A stretch of 64,000 nucleotides of DNA from Tridacna crocea (Eukaryota > Mollusca > Bivalvia > Cardiida > Cardiidae): positions 7,754,245 to 7,818,244 of the forward strand of contig OX031066.1 of assembly GCA_943736015.1 (NCBI GenBank), read 5' to 3'. The position numbers and the translations under genes were made by a program. This document shows, one piece after another, positions 39,401-54,400 of the stretch. Below the pieces are notes generated by a model that did not search any database, was not told the DNA's origin, and saw only the letters and a program-made list of their open reading frames with translations. Numbering within the stretch: the stretch's first letter is position 1; each line of letters opens with the position of its first letter.

Positions 39401-42400
39401 ATGTGTCATAGGTTTTTTTTGTCTTTTTTTGTTATATCTATGATGGACTGTCATCTGTTTATTCTAGGTTCTCTTTGAGGGAATAAGTTCACAAGTTGAA
39501 GACCAGACTAATGGTCATGGTAAAAGATCCAGTCACAGTCCATTTTCTGCCACTGCTGCCATCCAGCAGACACAGCAGATCCTAACATCAACAAAGCAGA
39601 CTACAAAAGCTGTGTTGTCAACGGTAACAGATGCGAAATGGTGGCAAGGAACAATGAAAAGAATAAAACAACCTGCTGAAAGACAAATTTCCTATGATTT
39701 GACAGATAAGAATAAAAAACTTAATTTACAAGCCTGTCATCCATTTTATGAAGATGTGATTGAAAATTGTTATTCTAATCTAGTGAGTTGAATGGTATTT
39801 TTCTATTCAAAAGATTAAAGCAACCTGCTGAAAGACAAATTTCCTGTGATTTGACAGATAAGAATAAAAAACTTAATTTACAAGCCTGTCATCCATTTTA
39901 TGAAGATGTGATTGAAAACTGTTATTCTAATCTAGTAGGTTGAATGTTATTTTTCTATTCAAAAGATTAAAAAACTTTATGATGGTTATCTTGAACTCAT
40001 AGATAAGGCTTCTAAAGGCTAGACTTCTATTATTCTAACTGTTAAAAAGAAATGAGCCATGCTCTGGCAAAATGGGGCTTACTGTATCTCCCAGACATAT
40101 GATGCCAAACATGCCCTCACATAATTATGGATGCATAATAGCCACTTTCATTAATTCTGTAACTGAATTAATCATGATGTTGACCAGCCCTTGGACATAC
40201 AAAAATTTAACCAATAGTGAAAAAATTTAGCCCAAGTCAGCCCAGATGCTTAACCTGTTACTCCATAGATACTCATTTCTACGCATTGCTTGTAGGAACG
40301 TTTGGAAAACATTGTGGCAAAAGGTGAAATTGCTCGTGACGAGCAATTTCACCTTTTGCCTCAATGTTTTCTATGCTATCAAAAGTTGTCATATACACAT
40401 AAGAAACAACTTCATCCTTGCTGTTATTTAGGGTCAGTTAGAGATACCATGGAAATGCCTTATGGGGTAAAGGGTTAAAGCCCCCTTTTCGCAGAGCATA
40501 GCTCAAACATCTTTGAAGTCTTTTCTTCTTTTATCATGCATATTCGAACAACAATCCCCAGCTAAAATATTTTTTTTAGTGTAGAATGGTTAAAGCTATT
40601 TTGTAACAAGCTGTTTTTCCTTTTAAGCTCACCTGGGCACAACATGCTCAAAGGTAGCTTTAAGGATCACCTGGTGTTCGTCATCCGCCGTCTGTCTTCA
40701 GCAATTCTTTTAACATCAACTCCGACAAAACTGCTAGGCCAATTCGGACCAAACTTGGCTGGAATGTTCCTTGGGAGGTCCACTATAAAAATTGGTAACA
40801 GAATTTGATTCCATGGCAACCAAATGGAATTTTCTAAGAAATTCTTCAAAAATAATTTCTTCTGAAATTGCTGGTCAGATTTTGAAATAATTTCACAGAG
40901 ATGTTCCTTGCGTGACTCTTCAAAAACTGTTTGCAAAATTTTGATCTGTCAAGAAACATGGTTCTGGTGACTGGGGCTACTTGCACTATACAGAAAAGAA
41001 GAAATTCTTCAAAAATTCTTCTTCTCTGAAATGGCTTGTCAATTTTGAACTAATTTGAGAGACGTTCCTTGGATGACCCTTTTCAAAAATTGTTCCCAAA
41101 AATTTTGATCTGTTGAGAAACATGGCTCTTGTGGCAGGGGGCTACTTGCACTATACAGAAATGAAGAAATCCTTAAAAGCTCTTCTTCTCTGAAATGGCA
41201 GGTCAGATTTCGAAGTTACTTCATAGAGATGTTCCTTGGGTGACCTTTTTCAAAAACTGTTTGTGAATTTTTTATCCATTTACAACTTTGCACTATATGA
41301 CCATGGCAAAATTTTTAAAAATTCATTTTCTCTGAAACTGCTGGTCAGATTTTTGTAATAATTTCATAGAAATGTTACCTTGGTGACCTTTTTCCAAAAC
41401 TGTTCACATGATGCTTATTCGTCTAGCACTATACGGACATGAAGATATACCTAAAAATTCTTCTTCTGTGAAATGGTTGGTCAGATTTTGAAATAATTTC
41501 ACAGAAATTTTTTGATGACCCTGTTTGCAAATTGTTTGAGAAATTTCTGATCCATCAAGAAACAAGGCTCTGTTGGTGTGGGCACTTTACACTCTACGGA
41601 CATTAAGAAATTCCTAAAAATTCTTCTCTGAAACAGCTGGTCAGATTTTGAAATAATTTCACAGCAATGTTCCTTGGGTGACTCTTTTCAAAAATTGTTC
41701 ATAGAATTGTGATCTGTCAAGAAACATGGCTCTGATGGCTGGGGGCTTTTAGCATTACAGGGACATGAAGAGGAATTGCTTAATTCTTCTTCTCTGGAAC
41801 GGCTGGTCAGAATTTGAAATAATATCACGGAAATGTTCCTTGGATGACCCTTTTTAAAATTGTTTGGGAAATTTTTATCTATCAAAAAATAACAACCAAA
41901 TGTTGGCACCTGCCTGTGATGCTCTTGTTTGACTTACGGTTTTAGTCACTTTTTGAGCATGTGCTCTTCTTCAAGAAATTGTCCTTGGATGATTTATCCC
42001 AAAATTTATTAGCAGAATACTGATTTATCAAAATCATTTCTGTGATGATGATTTTAGGAGTGGTGACAGATTTTGAAATGTCTTTTAAAAGTGAACTTGT
42101 TTAAAATTGCTTGGCAAAATAATGATTTTTTTCCCAAAGTTTCAATACCTCTAAAAAATTGGCTTTGGTCCAGGTGAGCAATCCAGGGCCATCTTGGCCC
42201 TCTTGTTTCTTATTGAGTTCTGTCCTTTCAAAGACATATTTGGTCATTTGTCGTGTGGAAATCCTTTTTATTTTGATGGGTGTACATTATATCATCTGGT
42301 AAAGTATTATTAAACAAAAACTGTCCATTATTGTTGTCTCACAGGAAGCTGCAGACTTTCGTCATATTGAAAGTCACAATGACCCTTCAGTACAGATGAG

Positions 42401-45400
42401 TGAGAACTTGTTGAGGACTGCACAGCTTGAGGAGATGCTCACTGAGGGTGAAAAATCGCATACAGCCACTGAAGGTAAAATAATGTTTGATGTCTTTCTG
42501 AATAACATGTCATTCTAAACCTTGATTTCATGGACACATATGTGGAAAAGTCCTGGAAGTTTGATGTAAGGAAACCTGATATAGAAATTGCTTCTGAATT
42601 GCAATTTTTCCCATTTACAACCTTTTTTTACTCAAACTTCCTCTATATGTCAAGACTATGATAGTATTTTTTAACAGATTTAACCCATTACCACACACTC
42701 CCTACTTTTGACGCCCCTGAGAAAGAAGCCTTTTGAAAACGCTGTGGGATTAGGAGAAAATGCTGGTAACCAGCATTTTCTCCTTTTCCCACAGTGTTTT
42801 CTACCCTTCCCAGAACAGATTTCAAAATTTCAGTCACTTTTATTTTGTCGTCTGCAAATGCTTTCAATTTGGACCAGTCTAAAATGTTGTCGTTTGGTAA
42901 TGGGTTAAACCTGATACAAACTCAAAGTATTGCAAGACAAACGCTTATTAAATATGTTGATGTCTTAAAATTTACCATTATTTTTAATGTGTTTTACTTT
43001 TTAAAAGATAACACAGTTTTGGACATTTCTGCAGAGAAAGAGATGGCAGACAATGACTAAAAATGACTTAAATATGTGGTACATGTATTTGAAAAGGAAA
43101 AAAACACGATGGGAAAAGAAGAAAATTCTAATAACCCGCATTTTCTACTTTCCTGTGAGGTTTTCTGAACCTTTTTATTCAGGAGCACTGAATTGTGGCA
43201 TTGTTTGTGGAACTTATGAATTCTATGACTAACTGATAATTTTTTGAGATGTATAAGGCTATCATACCTGTATTGATATATTCTATCTCAAATCTTGATA
43301 ACAGTACTGCTGCAGTTGGCAAACAATCACTTCTGTACCGACAACAGTTTGAGTCTGGCATATCTGTTGGCTTTAAAACAGGCAAGTAAATTCCATTCTA
43401 TGATTAATAAGGAAAATTCAAAATAAGCAAAGGCTTAAATACTGATTTTTTTAAAATGTAAATTATTTTTTTTCTCTGTATTTCTTTAACCCATTACCAC
43501 ACAATCATTACTTTTGATGACCCTGAGAAAGAAGCCTATGGAAAACATTGTGGGAAAAGGAGTAAATGCTGATAACCAGCATTTTCTCCTTTTCCCACAA
43601 TTTTTTCTACCTTTCAGAAAACAAATGCTTTCGATTTGGACAAGCCTAAAATGTTGTCGTTTGGTAATGACTGAAAGAAGGGGAAGTGCATATATTGTGA
43701 CTAAAATAGGAAAAGAGAGCTCTGTAGACTTAAGAATAGAAAGTTTTGAAAGTCTTAGACTAAGTATGATTGATTCGGAGAAACACTGTGATGGTAAATT
43801 CAAGGTATTATGTACTTGGCTAATTTGACATTCTTATTTTCTGTACATCTGTCTCTGTACTCTGAAGCCTGTCACGTTCTGTCTCTTTGTCAATATGTTT
43901 GTTTGTGTCTTTGTCTATTTCAAACTATGCTTCTATACAATTCAAAGAACAAGATCAGTTTCAACCTCATATTTGGTTTTTGTCTGTATTAACATGTAGT
44001 ACTGAAAACAGAAAATGCAGTCACCAGATATGGTTTTCATTTCACCATTTCATTTATGTAGCATTATTTAATATTTTATTTCTAGCCCACAGATGCTGAA
44101 TACTGTTTCTCCGAGCACCCAAAGACAGACATTTCATTACAGTTAGCTATATATTATTACGCCTTACAATTATATGCTGCTATGAAACCCTGTGATATAC
44201 CTGAGTTATCCCCCCTTTATATTCAACACCCAGGTAATGTTAGTCATTTTTTGTGTTTTTGTTTTTAAACATTTTAGAGCACTGAATAGATAAAAAAAAA
44301 TTGATTGTTTAAACTACCATAAAGAAAAGATACTGTTTCAAATTGCAAGTGTTTGCAGACATCTAATGTATGTGGCACAGATGATGCAAACGATGGGATG
44401 TTTCTCCAAAAAGATTGAACACTGAAGGGTCCAATCATGGCAAACTCCAGAAGTTTTCCTTCTAAATTCAGAACTGCAATAGCTAGTAAACCACCAGTAA
44501 ATAAGATAGAGAAATGTCAAAAACTTGAATTATTTACTTGTCTTTCCATAACCCTTTCTGATATCGACCCTGAAAAAGAAGGCCTTTGAAAAGGTAGTTG
44601 GAAAAGGAAAAAAAAAAATATACTGGCAACAAACATTTCCCTAAGGAGGTTAAAGTGTGTTACTATTTGGTAAAGGGTTAAGTTCACCACAGCAGCCAGC
44701 AAACTGACAAAAGCAGTCAAAGCTTGAATTGTCTGTCAATCTGTGGAAGAGAGACAAAATTCTACAGTTTGGATCTTCAATTTAACCTTGTTTTTTCTTT
44801 CCTTTGCTATGTACAGCTTGGTTTTTGTGTGATGATATTGTAATATTTTGTGTCCAACCATTCTCCTCAACTTCATTTACTGTGACATAGTTATACAACC
44901 TGAATTTTGTAAATAAGATATAATAAGTCTTGAGTTTTTGACTGACTTTTTCAGTGAAAGTCATGAATGGACTGAAGAACTTGATAACCAATAAAAAGAA
45001 TATTGCCTGGCCAGAGTATGTCATTGATATCATTGAGAAGATCAAGAAGTACATCGAAATGCTAGAGGACTTCACACAAGCTAGGATTTTAAGAAGCCTT
45101 GGTCGAGGTATGAATAACAGCACACAATGATCCTCCTGGATTTATTTTCTTAAAAAAGTAATTTTTGTCATAAATGTTACTGGTATTTGTGTAAAGAATA
45201 TTCCCTCTGATATCGACCTTCACCGTCAGAGATATTCAGGCTTACAAAGAATCATTAAATTAAAATATTTGTGGACTTGTTTCCTGCTTAAATGTGCTGT
45301 GGATTGATAAAGCTATTTGAATTTAAATGAAAAAGATAACAGAGTACAAAGTTAATAGGCATTGCTAATGATTGTTTGCCTGTAATGGGATGTGGAAATG

Positions 45401-48400
45401 CCTCAGAATGTGCAGACAGCATTTTAAAAGGTATTGAAATTGTCAAGGTAAGCTATAATGTGTGACTTCCAAATGAAGTTGTTTTTATATCTGATAGATC
45501 AAGGATTTTGATATACATTCAGCAATTACTTGTATGTCCTCTAGCAAAGCACTGCAGACCTACAGTCTGGTGCAGAAAAATCTCTGGAAAGACATTAACA
45601 GGTCAGTGACCAGTCTGAGATTTTTGGTCACATACAAAACATTTTTCATAAAAGGAGAAGTTGCTGGTTTCAGGTTTTTCCTTTTACCTATAGAACTTTA
45701 ACTCATTACCAAATGACAAATTTTTAGGTTTGTCCAAATCGAAAGGATTTGCAGACAACAAAATAAAAGTGACTGAAAATTTGAAATTTGTTTTGTGAAG
45801 GGTAGAATCATTATGGGAAAAGGAGACAAAACTGGTTACAAGCATTTTCTCCTTTTCCCACAATGTTTTCTAAAGGCCTCTTTCTCAGGGTCGTCAAAAG
45901 TAGGGATTGTGTGGTAATGGGTTAAAATGTGTACATCCTCAGGGTCAGTAAAACATGTACATGTACTTATCTAGTAAAGGCTTGATAGAAATGCAAAGTG
46001 TAGGCATTTGCCATTCTAACAAACCATCTGAAACTTTCAAATGAGGTACCAGGCTTACACTATATCTTGCTATGTTATTCAGGTATAGATATCGACAGGT
46101 TTACCTTGGACTCAGAGTACAAGCAGGAGACAATACTTGGATTGACGATGTAAGTTTTTGCCAGCATCATTTGATTATTTTGGTATTGCACGTTTAAAAA
46201 CATGTATGAATCTACATGAACAGCGGAGAACATTTTCAATATCATGTTAGGCAGTGTAGATTCAGTCATAATGATGTAATGTATGGATCTTTACTTGTCT
46301 ACTTGGGCTACAAGGAACGTCTTGCAAGATATTGGACACTGATCAGTAGTAGTTTAACCCATTATTACACAATCCCTACTTTTGACAACCCTGTAAAAGA
46401 AGGCTTTAGAAAACATTGTGGGAAAAGGAGAAAATGCTGGTAACCAGCATTTTCTCCTTTTCCTACAATGTTTTGTACCCTTCCCAAACCAAATTTAAAT
46501 TTTTCAGTCATGTTTATTTTGTTGTCTGCAAATGCTTTCAATTTGGGCGAGTCTAAAATTTGGCCGTTTGGTTAAGAGTTAAGTGATGTGTATACCTCTA
46601 TTGTGTCATGGGCTATGTATGAACAGGCCATACTTGGTTAAAGGGAGGCTTAATGCATCTGGAAAAAATATCTACCCAGGTCAGCCTCCGCAGTACATGC
46701 ATGTTGATCTTGGCCAATGGTTTTCAATTTTGCAGTTCAAAGGACTAGAATTTAGCTGGTTATTATGTATACAAGATGGATTTTATGGATTCTTAACCCT
46801 TTACCACACAATCCCGACTTTTAACGACCCTGTGAAAGAAAGCTTAGAAAACAATGTAGGAAAAGGAGAAAATGCTGGAAACCAGCATTTTCTCCTTTTC
46901 CCACAATTTTTTCTACCCTCTCAAAATCAAATTTCAATTTTTGAGTCACACTTTTTTTTAGGTGTCTGCTAATGCAACCCTTTTCACAGAGCATTACCAA
47001 TGTTTAAATTTTCATATACATATCATATACATGTATTTGGACATTTACAGGAGTACAGAGGAAAACATGTATAAAATAGCAGTTTCATTGGCTGAGAGAC
47101 ACAGTATTGCATTGTGGGAGGTTCACATGACTCATGTGGAATTTCTCTTTGCAGATAGTGGGTAGGTAAAAACTTCTGGGCCATCAATTTAAGATCCTAT
47201 CTTTTGTTTTTTGTGGAAATGTTTTGAGTTGAAATATGAGTTCCCCTTTTCTTCCACTTTTTTTCACCTGTGTGCAGTTAATTAATATCCTATTGAAAAT
47301 GCCTTTTTCAATATCAGACTATTGCAGGAAAAAACAGAGAGTTGACAATTGGTAAGAGATAGACAAAGTAAAGTCAATTTGAAGTATTTGGTTCCAATTA
47401 ATTAATAGCCTATCAAATGGGCTTGAAACCAGAGGTCAATGGGTTTTCTTACACATGTGCCCGTTAGGATATGATTTATTCCTCTCTTGCAGCTGATCAT
47501 TATTTTGACGATTTTTCTTTCGGAAACTTGCTAGTGCAGGTCAAAAGAAACAAATTCTATGTATCTTTGGATAAGTGCAATTTCTGTTACAACTTAACTG
47601 AAATAGTGTTGAAAATGTTGTTAAACACATGTTTGTTTGTCTGGAAATTAATGCAACATGTCTGTGTTTAAAGTGTCTTATAGATAACAAGAAACATTAA
47701 TTGCATGTCAATTTGGAAGACCTTAAATTCATTGAAGCCATTATATTTTTACTGTCAATGGTGACTTTTGTAGCTTTTGCAGACAGCCATAATCAAGACC
47801 AGATCCACTATAGTCACAGTCTGACCTTGAATCTACAATTTCTGCTATCTAATACAGAGCTATGACAAAAACTCAATTACTATGGAAATCTTTGAAAAAT
47901 AGTCAAACGTATTATATGAAAGACTTCTGCTTAAATTATCACAGGAAACTCTAGTCACATAGCTTAATATCGTTGTATTTCTTTTCAGATTATCAGTTGA
48001 TGAAATAGAAACCAGGATAAACCAACTAAATGTGCTTGACAGCCTTCGATCAAGGTCGGAAGAATTTTGTGACCGTATGAAGACCTATGTTTATCCCTCA
48101 CTTGATGGAAGGGACATGAAAACAATGTTATATTACTATACAGTGATGTTGGGAAGTACTCAACCTTTAGAGGTAGGAGATTTGATGATTCTGTAATTGT
48201 TTTTTTGATGCTTAATGCTAATTTCAACATCAAAGCTAGGTCAAGATAGAATTTAAAATTACAATGACCTTTGTATTGCAAGCAGTGCGTGTTGACAACT
48301 GAGCAGCTAAGCTCAGTTCAATATTACTTTGATTATAACTTTCTGCTTTAACCCATTACCACACAATCCCTACTTTTGACGCCCCTGAGAAAGAAGCCTT

Positions 48401-51400
48401 TTGAAAACTGTGGGAAAAGGAGAAAATTCTGGTAACCAGCATTTTCTCCTTTTCCCACAGTGTTTTGTACCCTTCCAGAACAAATTTCAATTTTTCAGTC
48501 ACTTTTATTTTGTCGTCTGCAAATGCTTTCAATTTGGACCAGTCTAAAATTTTCCGGTGTGGTAATGAGTTAAGTGAATTGAGAAAATTGGTGGATTGCT
48601 TATACAAAAAGTTGAGATAAAAGTGCAGGAATAGATGCACCGGCTACCAAAAACAAACAGAAAATGAACCACTTGATGATAATGCATATAACTGTTAAAA
48701 CTTTAATTTCACAGGGCTCCCTAACAGCTGACCAGCATGTGAAATTACTGAAGAAACTGATTGGAGCTTTGAATGGTATGTTCCATATTTGAGCCTTGCT
48801 TCATGAAAGTATGGTTTAACTCTTTACCAAACGACAAAATTTTGGACTAGTCCAAATTGAAAGCATTTGCAGATGACAAGATAAATGTGAATAAAAAATT
48901 GAATTTCAATTTCGGAAGGGTAGAAAAAACTGTGGAAAAAGGAGAAAATGCTGGTTACCAGCATTTTCTCCTTTTTCCACAATGTTTTCAAAAGCGTTCT
49001 CTGTCAAGGTCAATAAAAGTAGTGATTGTGTGGTAAAGAGTTCATGCATCTGTAAAAGTCTTGACCAATGTGAACCAGCACAGTTTGCATTGGCAGGCCT
49101 GGATTGAATTTTTATTTTCTGCATGTTAATTGACCAATTCACATTATCTACCTCATGATCAAGCTGATTTTTATATGATATTTAATCCATTCTGTGCAAT
49201 GACTAGTATTTTATACTGCGTTATGACAATACATTAAACTCGGTTTTCCCAGAGAGCCATCTATTTGTTTAAGCTCTTTACCAAACAACAAAATTTAAGT
49301 CTGGTCAAAATTGAAAGCACCTGCAGACAACAAAAAAGATGTAACTCAAAAATTGGAATTCGTTTCCAGCAGTGTAGAAAGCATTTTGCGAAAAGGAGAA
49401 AATGCTGGTTACCAGCATTTTCTCATGTTACCATAAGGTTTTCAAAAGTCTTCTATCTCAGGACTGTAAAAACCAGGGATGGTATGGTGAAGGGTTTAGC
49501 TATGCTATTTTAGAAATATATGTTGAGGCATCATGGTACATTTTCTTTTGTCTATCATTATTTTACTAAAGATCTCTACTTCAGACTTGGGAACAAATGT
49601 TAACTATCAGAAGGATATCCATAATAGATTGAATGATTGTATAGTGAAGAGTTATGCTCTGAGAAAAGGAGATGCTCTGAGAAAAGGAGATGCTCTGAGA
49701 GTAATGCATATCCTGTGATGCATAATGTGTTTATATGACTCCTTCAGGTGTTGACTACAAGGCCTTGATGAGTGAAAAAGTCAATGTTATTGATGTTTTA
49801 TCGCCATGTCTGTCACCAGGAAACATCACAAACGTGGCAAAGCTGGCCAAACAGATTCCTGATAGCGTATGTTGCAAAATAAATCTTGACTTATCCTTAT
49901 ACTGTTAGACAACACAAAAGCTCAAGTATGATCATTAATCTACATTGTCCGTTCTGCTGAACAATCTGAACAAAAACAACCTTCAAACTGTTCTTGTTTC
50001 AGTATTATTTGTGTTGAAGGTTGAGCTTATTGGACATACTAAGGATCAGGAAAAAATTAAAAGGAAAGGATGTGAATCTATTCAGTTTGGGGGCCTATAT
50101 TATACCATGCTTTGATAGGGATTTATTTTCTATCTCACTAGTATTTTGTTCCAGTTTTTGAGATCTACATTTGACTTTGAATCCATCCTGATACTGCGTA
50201 CAGTACTCTAAAAGGGGCATTCAGACATTCGCAAAAGCTGTCGCTTTGGATTAGCCTACCTAGTCCATGCAGGCTAGTCAGAAATGACATTTTACATTCT
50301 GTTCTAATCTTGTTTTACACAAGTCTATTGTTAGACAAAATCTAATATACGAGGTCCTAAAGTGCCTTGAGCCCGCCAGGGTGGCTCGATGGTGAGTGTG
50401 TCAGACTCATGACCTGTTGGTTGTGAGTTTGATACCAGGTTGAGGCGAACTTTCTTTCCAGCGTATTTTCGCCTCTCACCTCTGCTGAAGCATGTGAGAA
50501 AAGTAGTCAGTGGCTTTGGAAAGAAAGTAATGTAAGTGCTGGTGTGAGAAAGCCAGGAAACACATGTGTGTTACCTACTGCCATGGTATGACCTTAGCTG
50601 TTAAAGTGGCGTTAAACCCCAATACAACCAACCAACCTAAAGTGCCTTCTTGGATATTAAGCCTGTGCAATCTGTGCAGGCTAATCCTAGACAACAACTT
50701 CCACATATATCCAAATGCCCTTTTTGGTTTGTTGCAGGCAATATATGATGTGTGGTTGGACTTTTTGTTTTTTTAACCCTTTCCGAAACAAAAAACTTTT
50801 GGACTAGACTAGATTGAAAGCATTTGTAGATGACAATTCAACTCTTGCTGAAAAGATGATTTCTGTCTGTGATAGGGTAGAAAACATTGTGGGAAAAGGA
50901 GAAAGTGCTGGTTACCAGCATTTTCTCCTTTTCCCACAATGTTTTCAAAAGGCTTCTGTTCCAGACCCGTAAAAACCAGGGATTGTTTGGGAAAGCTTAA
51001 TCATATTTATTTTCCAGAGAGGAGGTTATTTGGATGCCAGCATAGTATACTGTACCTGGGCTGTAAAATATTTCTGGGAAGGGGCTGGTAAAGCGGAGCC
51101 TGATAGTACGGTAAATATTCCATTTTATTCTATTCTTTGAGGTAATTATTTTAGAAATATTGGTTGATTATAAAATTTGATAATTCATGGTTATGACTAC
51201 CGTATATGGTCGACTATAAGACGCCTTCGCTTACAAGACGCTCCCCCAACTGTACGATTCAAAATCAGGGATTTCATTGATGACCTCCTATAAGACGCAT
51301 GTAGACTTCACACGAACCATAACAGTCCCAAAATTGTGATTATTCAGCTGGATATACACCCAAGCAGATATTATGATATATGGTCGGGTGTCACAGTTGC

Positions 51401-54400
51401 ATTCCAAAAATGAATTGCCTGTATCTTAGCCGATCATACATGTACATTGATTCAACTTTCTGTTTCTTTTTAAAATGGGAAAAGTGAAGAAAAGTGTAAA
51501 GCATAGACCAAACTACTCACATTTTTCATTAAAATAATCCCTATGGGGAAATTAGGCCTTCGATGGTTTGCTCTAACTGATAATTATCAGTGGGTGCACA
51601 GACTAATTATCTCGCAGACAGGGAGAGTTAAATTAAAGAACTAAAGTACTCAGAAGTATTATGCTCAGTACGACGTAATTTAAATCTATACCAAAAGAAA
51701 GCAATTTGGACCGTCCAAATTCAAGGATTTCCAACACATTGTGTTGTATAAGTCTTTTTCTTCCAGGTTATAAATACCACGAATTATATATGGTAAGGGA
51801 TTGGATATCTGTATGGCGAGGATACTTTCTAGCCATAAATGATGACTTATCACAAAAGAGACTGTAATGCTTGCTAATTCAAACCTAAATTGCATGGGCA
51901 AACCTTGTGGTAACTTTAGGCTATGTGAACTCTTAACCACACAATCTGAGGTTGTATAAGATCGTCATTTGACTATGCTTGTATTACTGCTTGATCAGTG
52001 AACTCTGCATTGGATGGTTGAATTTTATTCTTGTCCCTCATGAAGGCATTATGAGTGGAAGATAAATGTTGATTTCCAGTATTTTCAACCTCTATTATAA
52101 TATTTTGAATAGCCCCCTTTCTTAGAAATGGAAAAGACAGCGTTATTTGGCACATATAAAGCGATACTTTCCTTATTTTTATTTTGCATTTGTAGGCTAG
52201 ATGGCTAAATAGATATGAAGCCTGCAGTGAATTCATCCATAAATTACAGCCACTGCATGTACAACAATTTGTAGAAGCTGTTTTGTTTGTGAAGAAGTCC
52301 AGAGAAAAGGTTTGGTTTGCTTTTTCAATAACAATTGAGTATTTGTATTCTTTCTTATAGTATCGTGTATTACTTTTTAAACGTCTATGGACGGTGTAGA
52401 TGAAGACCAGAATACACAGAAAATGCAGTACAATCAGTAGATATGTGCAGTTTGATGTGCAGCATAATAAATTTTTAGCCCTAGCATTGTCATAATAAAA
52501 GACTTGCATTTCACAATGTCTTTGTCAGCACTGAAGTCCATTACTTCAAACTCAGACTCCTTCCTAATTTTCCAAAGGGGAAACCCACACAATAGGGGCT
52601 GGTAACCTTCAAAATGTTTTTGACACAATTATGACCTGTTTTAGACATTATAAAATGTCTCTTACTCATGTGAAACTTGGACTATTTGCTTACTGTCAAA
52701 AGGGGAACTCATGCAACAAACAAAGGTAAGCTTTAAAGTAATTTATGACACAGTTATGCCACTATTTTGACAGAGAAAACTTTCACTACAAGCAACTGCT
52801 ATGGAGCATTGGCCCCCTAATGCGATACTCTTATTGTCAACAGAAACAGCTGTTCATCTAAAGTTGTATCAGATCGGATAAGTTGAATAAGATAAGACAG
52901 CCAGTTGTAATTGCTTAAAAATAGACACTGCAAATGCTTGAAGAATTGCAAGTCTAATATTTTGTCATTTTGATTAGGTACATATAATTTTGTCATTCAA
53001 GAGACTGTATTGTATACGAGTGATGAAATACTGCCTTGTGTCTATTGGTAAAATATTTAATTAGTAGAACATTTTTTTCAGTGATGTTGATTACTTAATC
53101 TTTGGTGCAATCCTCCGAAGGGTCAAATATTACTAAGTCTGTGAAAGATAAAAAAGGGAGCTGCTTTTTGTTTACTTCAGTTGGATGTTGATTGTCGCCA
53201 AGCCATCTGCAAACGAGTGCTGAAATATTCCAGAGCCAGTAAAAAGAAACAGTTACAGGAGAGTGTAGAAGGGTAGGTTTAAGCTTCACATACAGGCAGG
53301 CCTGTCTTTAATTCTTATTGAGCTATCTCAAATTTAACTCTTTAACAGATGACAAAAACTTAATCCAAATTGAAGCATTTGAAAATTACTCTCCTTTTTA
53401 TAAACGCATCGAAGACGGGATGTATTATGGGATCACCCATGGCGGGCTGGCGTCCGAGCAGATGGCGTCCAGTTCTTTGTCCTGAGCATATGCACATTTA
53501 TTTTATGCATTTTAGAAATGAAAAGTTTTATAGAGGAACAAGAATGATAAATCAATATCACATGTTATTCTGTAGCTTTGATTTTCTGAGCAAAACTTTT
53601 GGTAATAATTTTAACTAAAGATCTTTAAAAGGCATAGGTTACGAAAAGTGCTTGAACACATATGTACAACCAGGTATAGGTATACATACAGATTATGGTG
53701 TACCTATACAAGTATGTACAGGTATGTATAATTATGATTCGTAGATCACATATTATTCTAGTCCGTGAAATTGGTTTTCCTGCTATAGCACAATGCCTTT
53801 GAAATAGAAATCGACATTTGGCAGTGCCCATATATTGTGTATTTTGATATGAAAAAATCATGAGTTGACAGTCTAGTAATAACATTACTATGATATCTTA
53901 TACCATTATATTTATACTATCCCTACGCATTAACAATGTGTTTTGATTTTGTAGTATGTACTTGTATAAGGGCCGGTGGCCTATGAATACAACAATAAAT
54001 ATTGAAATTGAAAATCTCCAAAACTATACAAGCTAGGGTTATGAAATTTCATGAGTGGATAGATCTCATCAAGGGGGAGTGCAGTGCACAAGAATCATAA
54101 CTCTTGCTTGCTTAATTTTTGAGTTATTGCCCTTTGTTGTTTTTCATACTTGAATTTTGTCCAACTTGGGGTAAGACGGGCGTATCTTGCGACAATTTGC
54201 CACTCTTGTTCCATATTGTTTTCAAAAGTCTTTTTTTTCTTGAAAGCTTTTTATATGTGGATAGAAATGAGCCATGCTGTGTGAAAAGGAGGTCAAGGTT
54301 TCATGCAACTGCAGAACGTATTGATGCTTGTTAGCCTGGGCAGTCTACACAGGGTTACATTGGTCTATTTTACTTCATGATCGAATCACCTGATAGACAA

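Noticed and set aside
51973..52509. 178-residue antisense frame
   Set aside because: Overlaps NBAS exon 38 on the opposite strand, no recognisable domain, low-complexity AT-rich composition.
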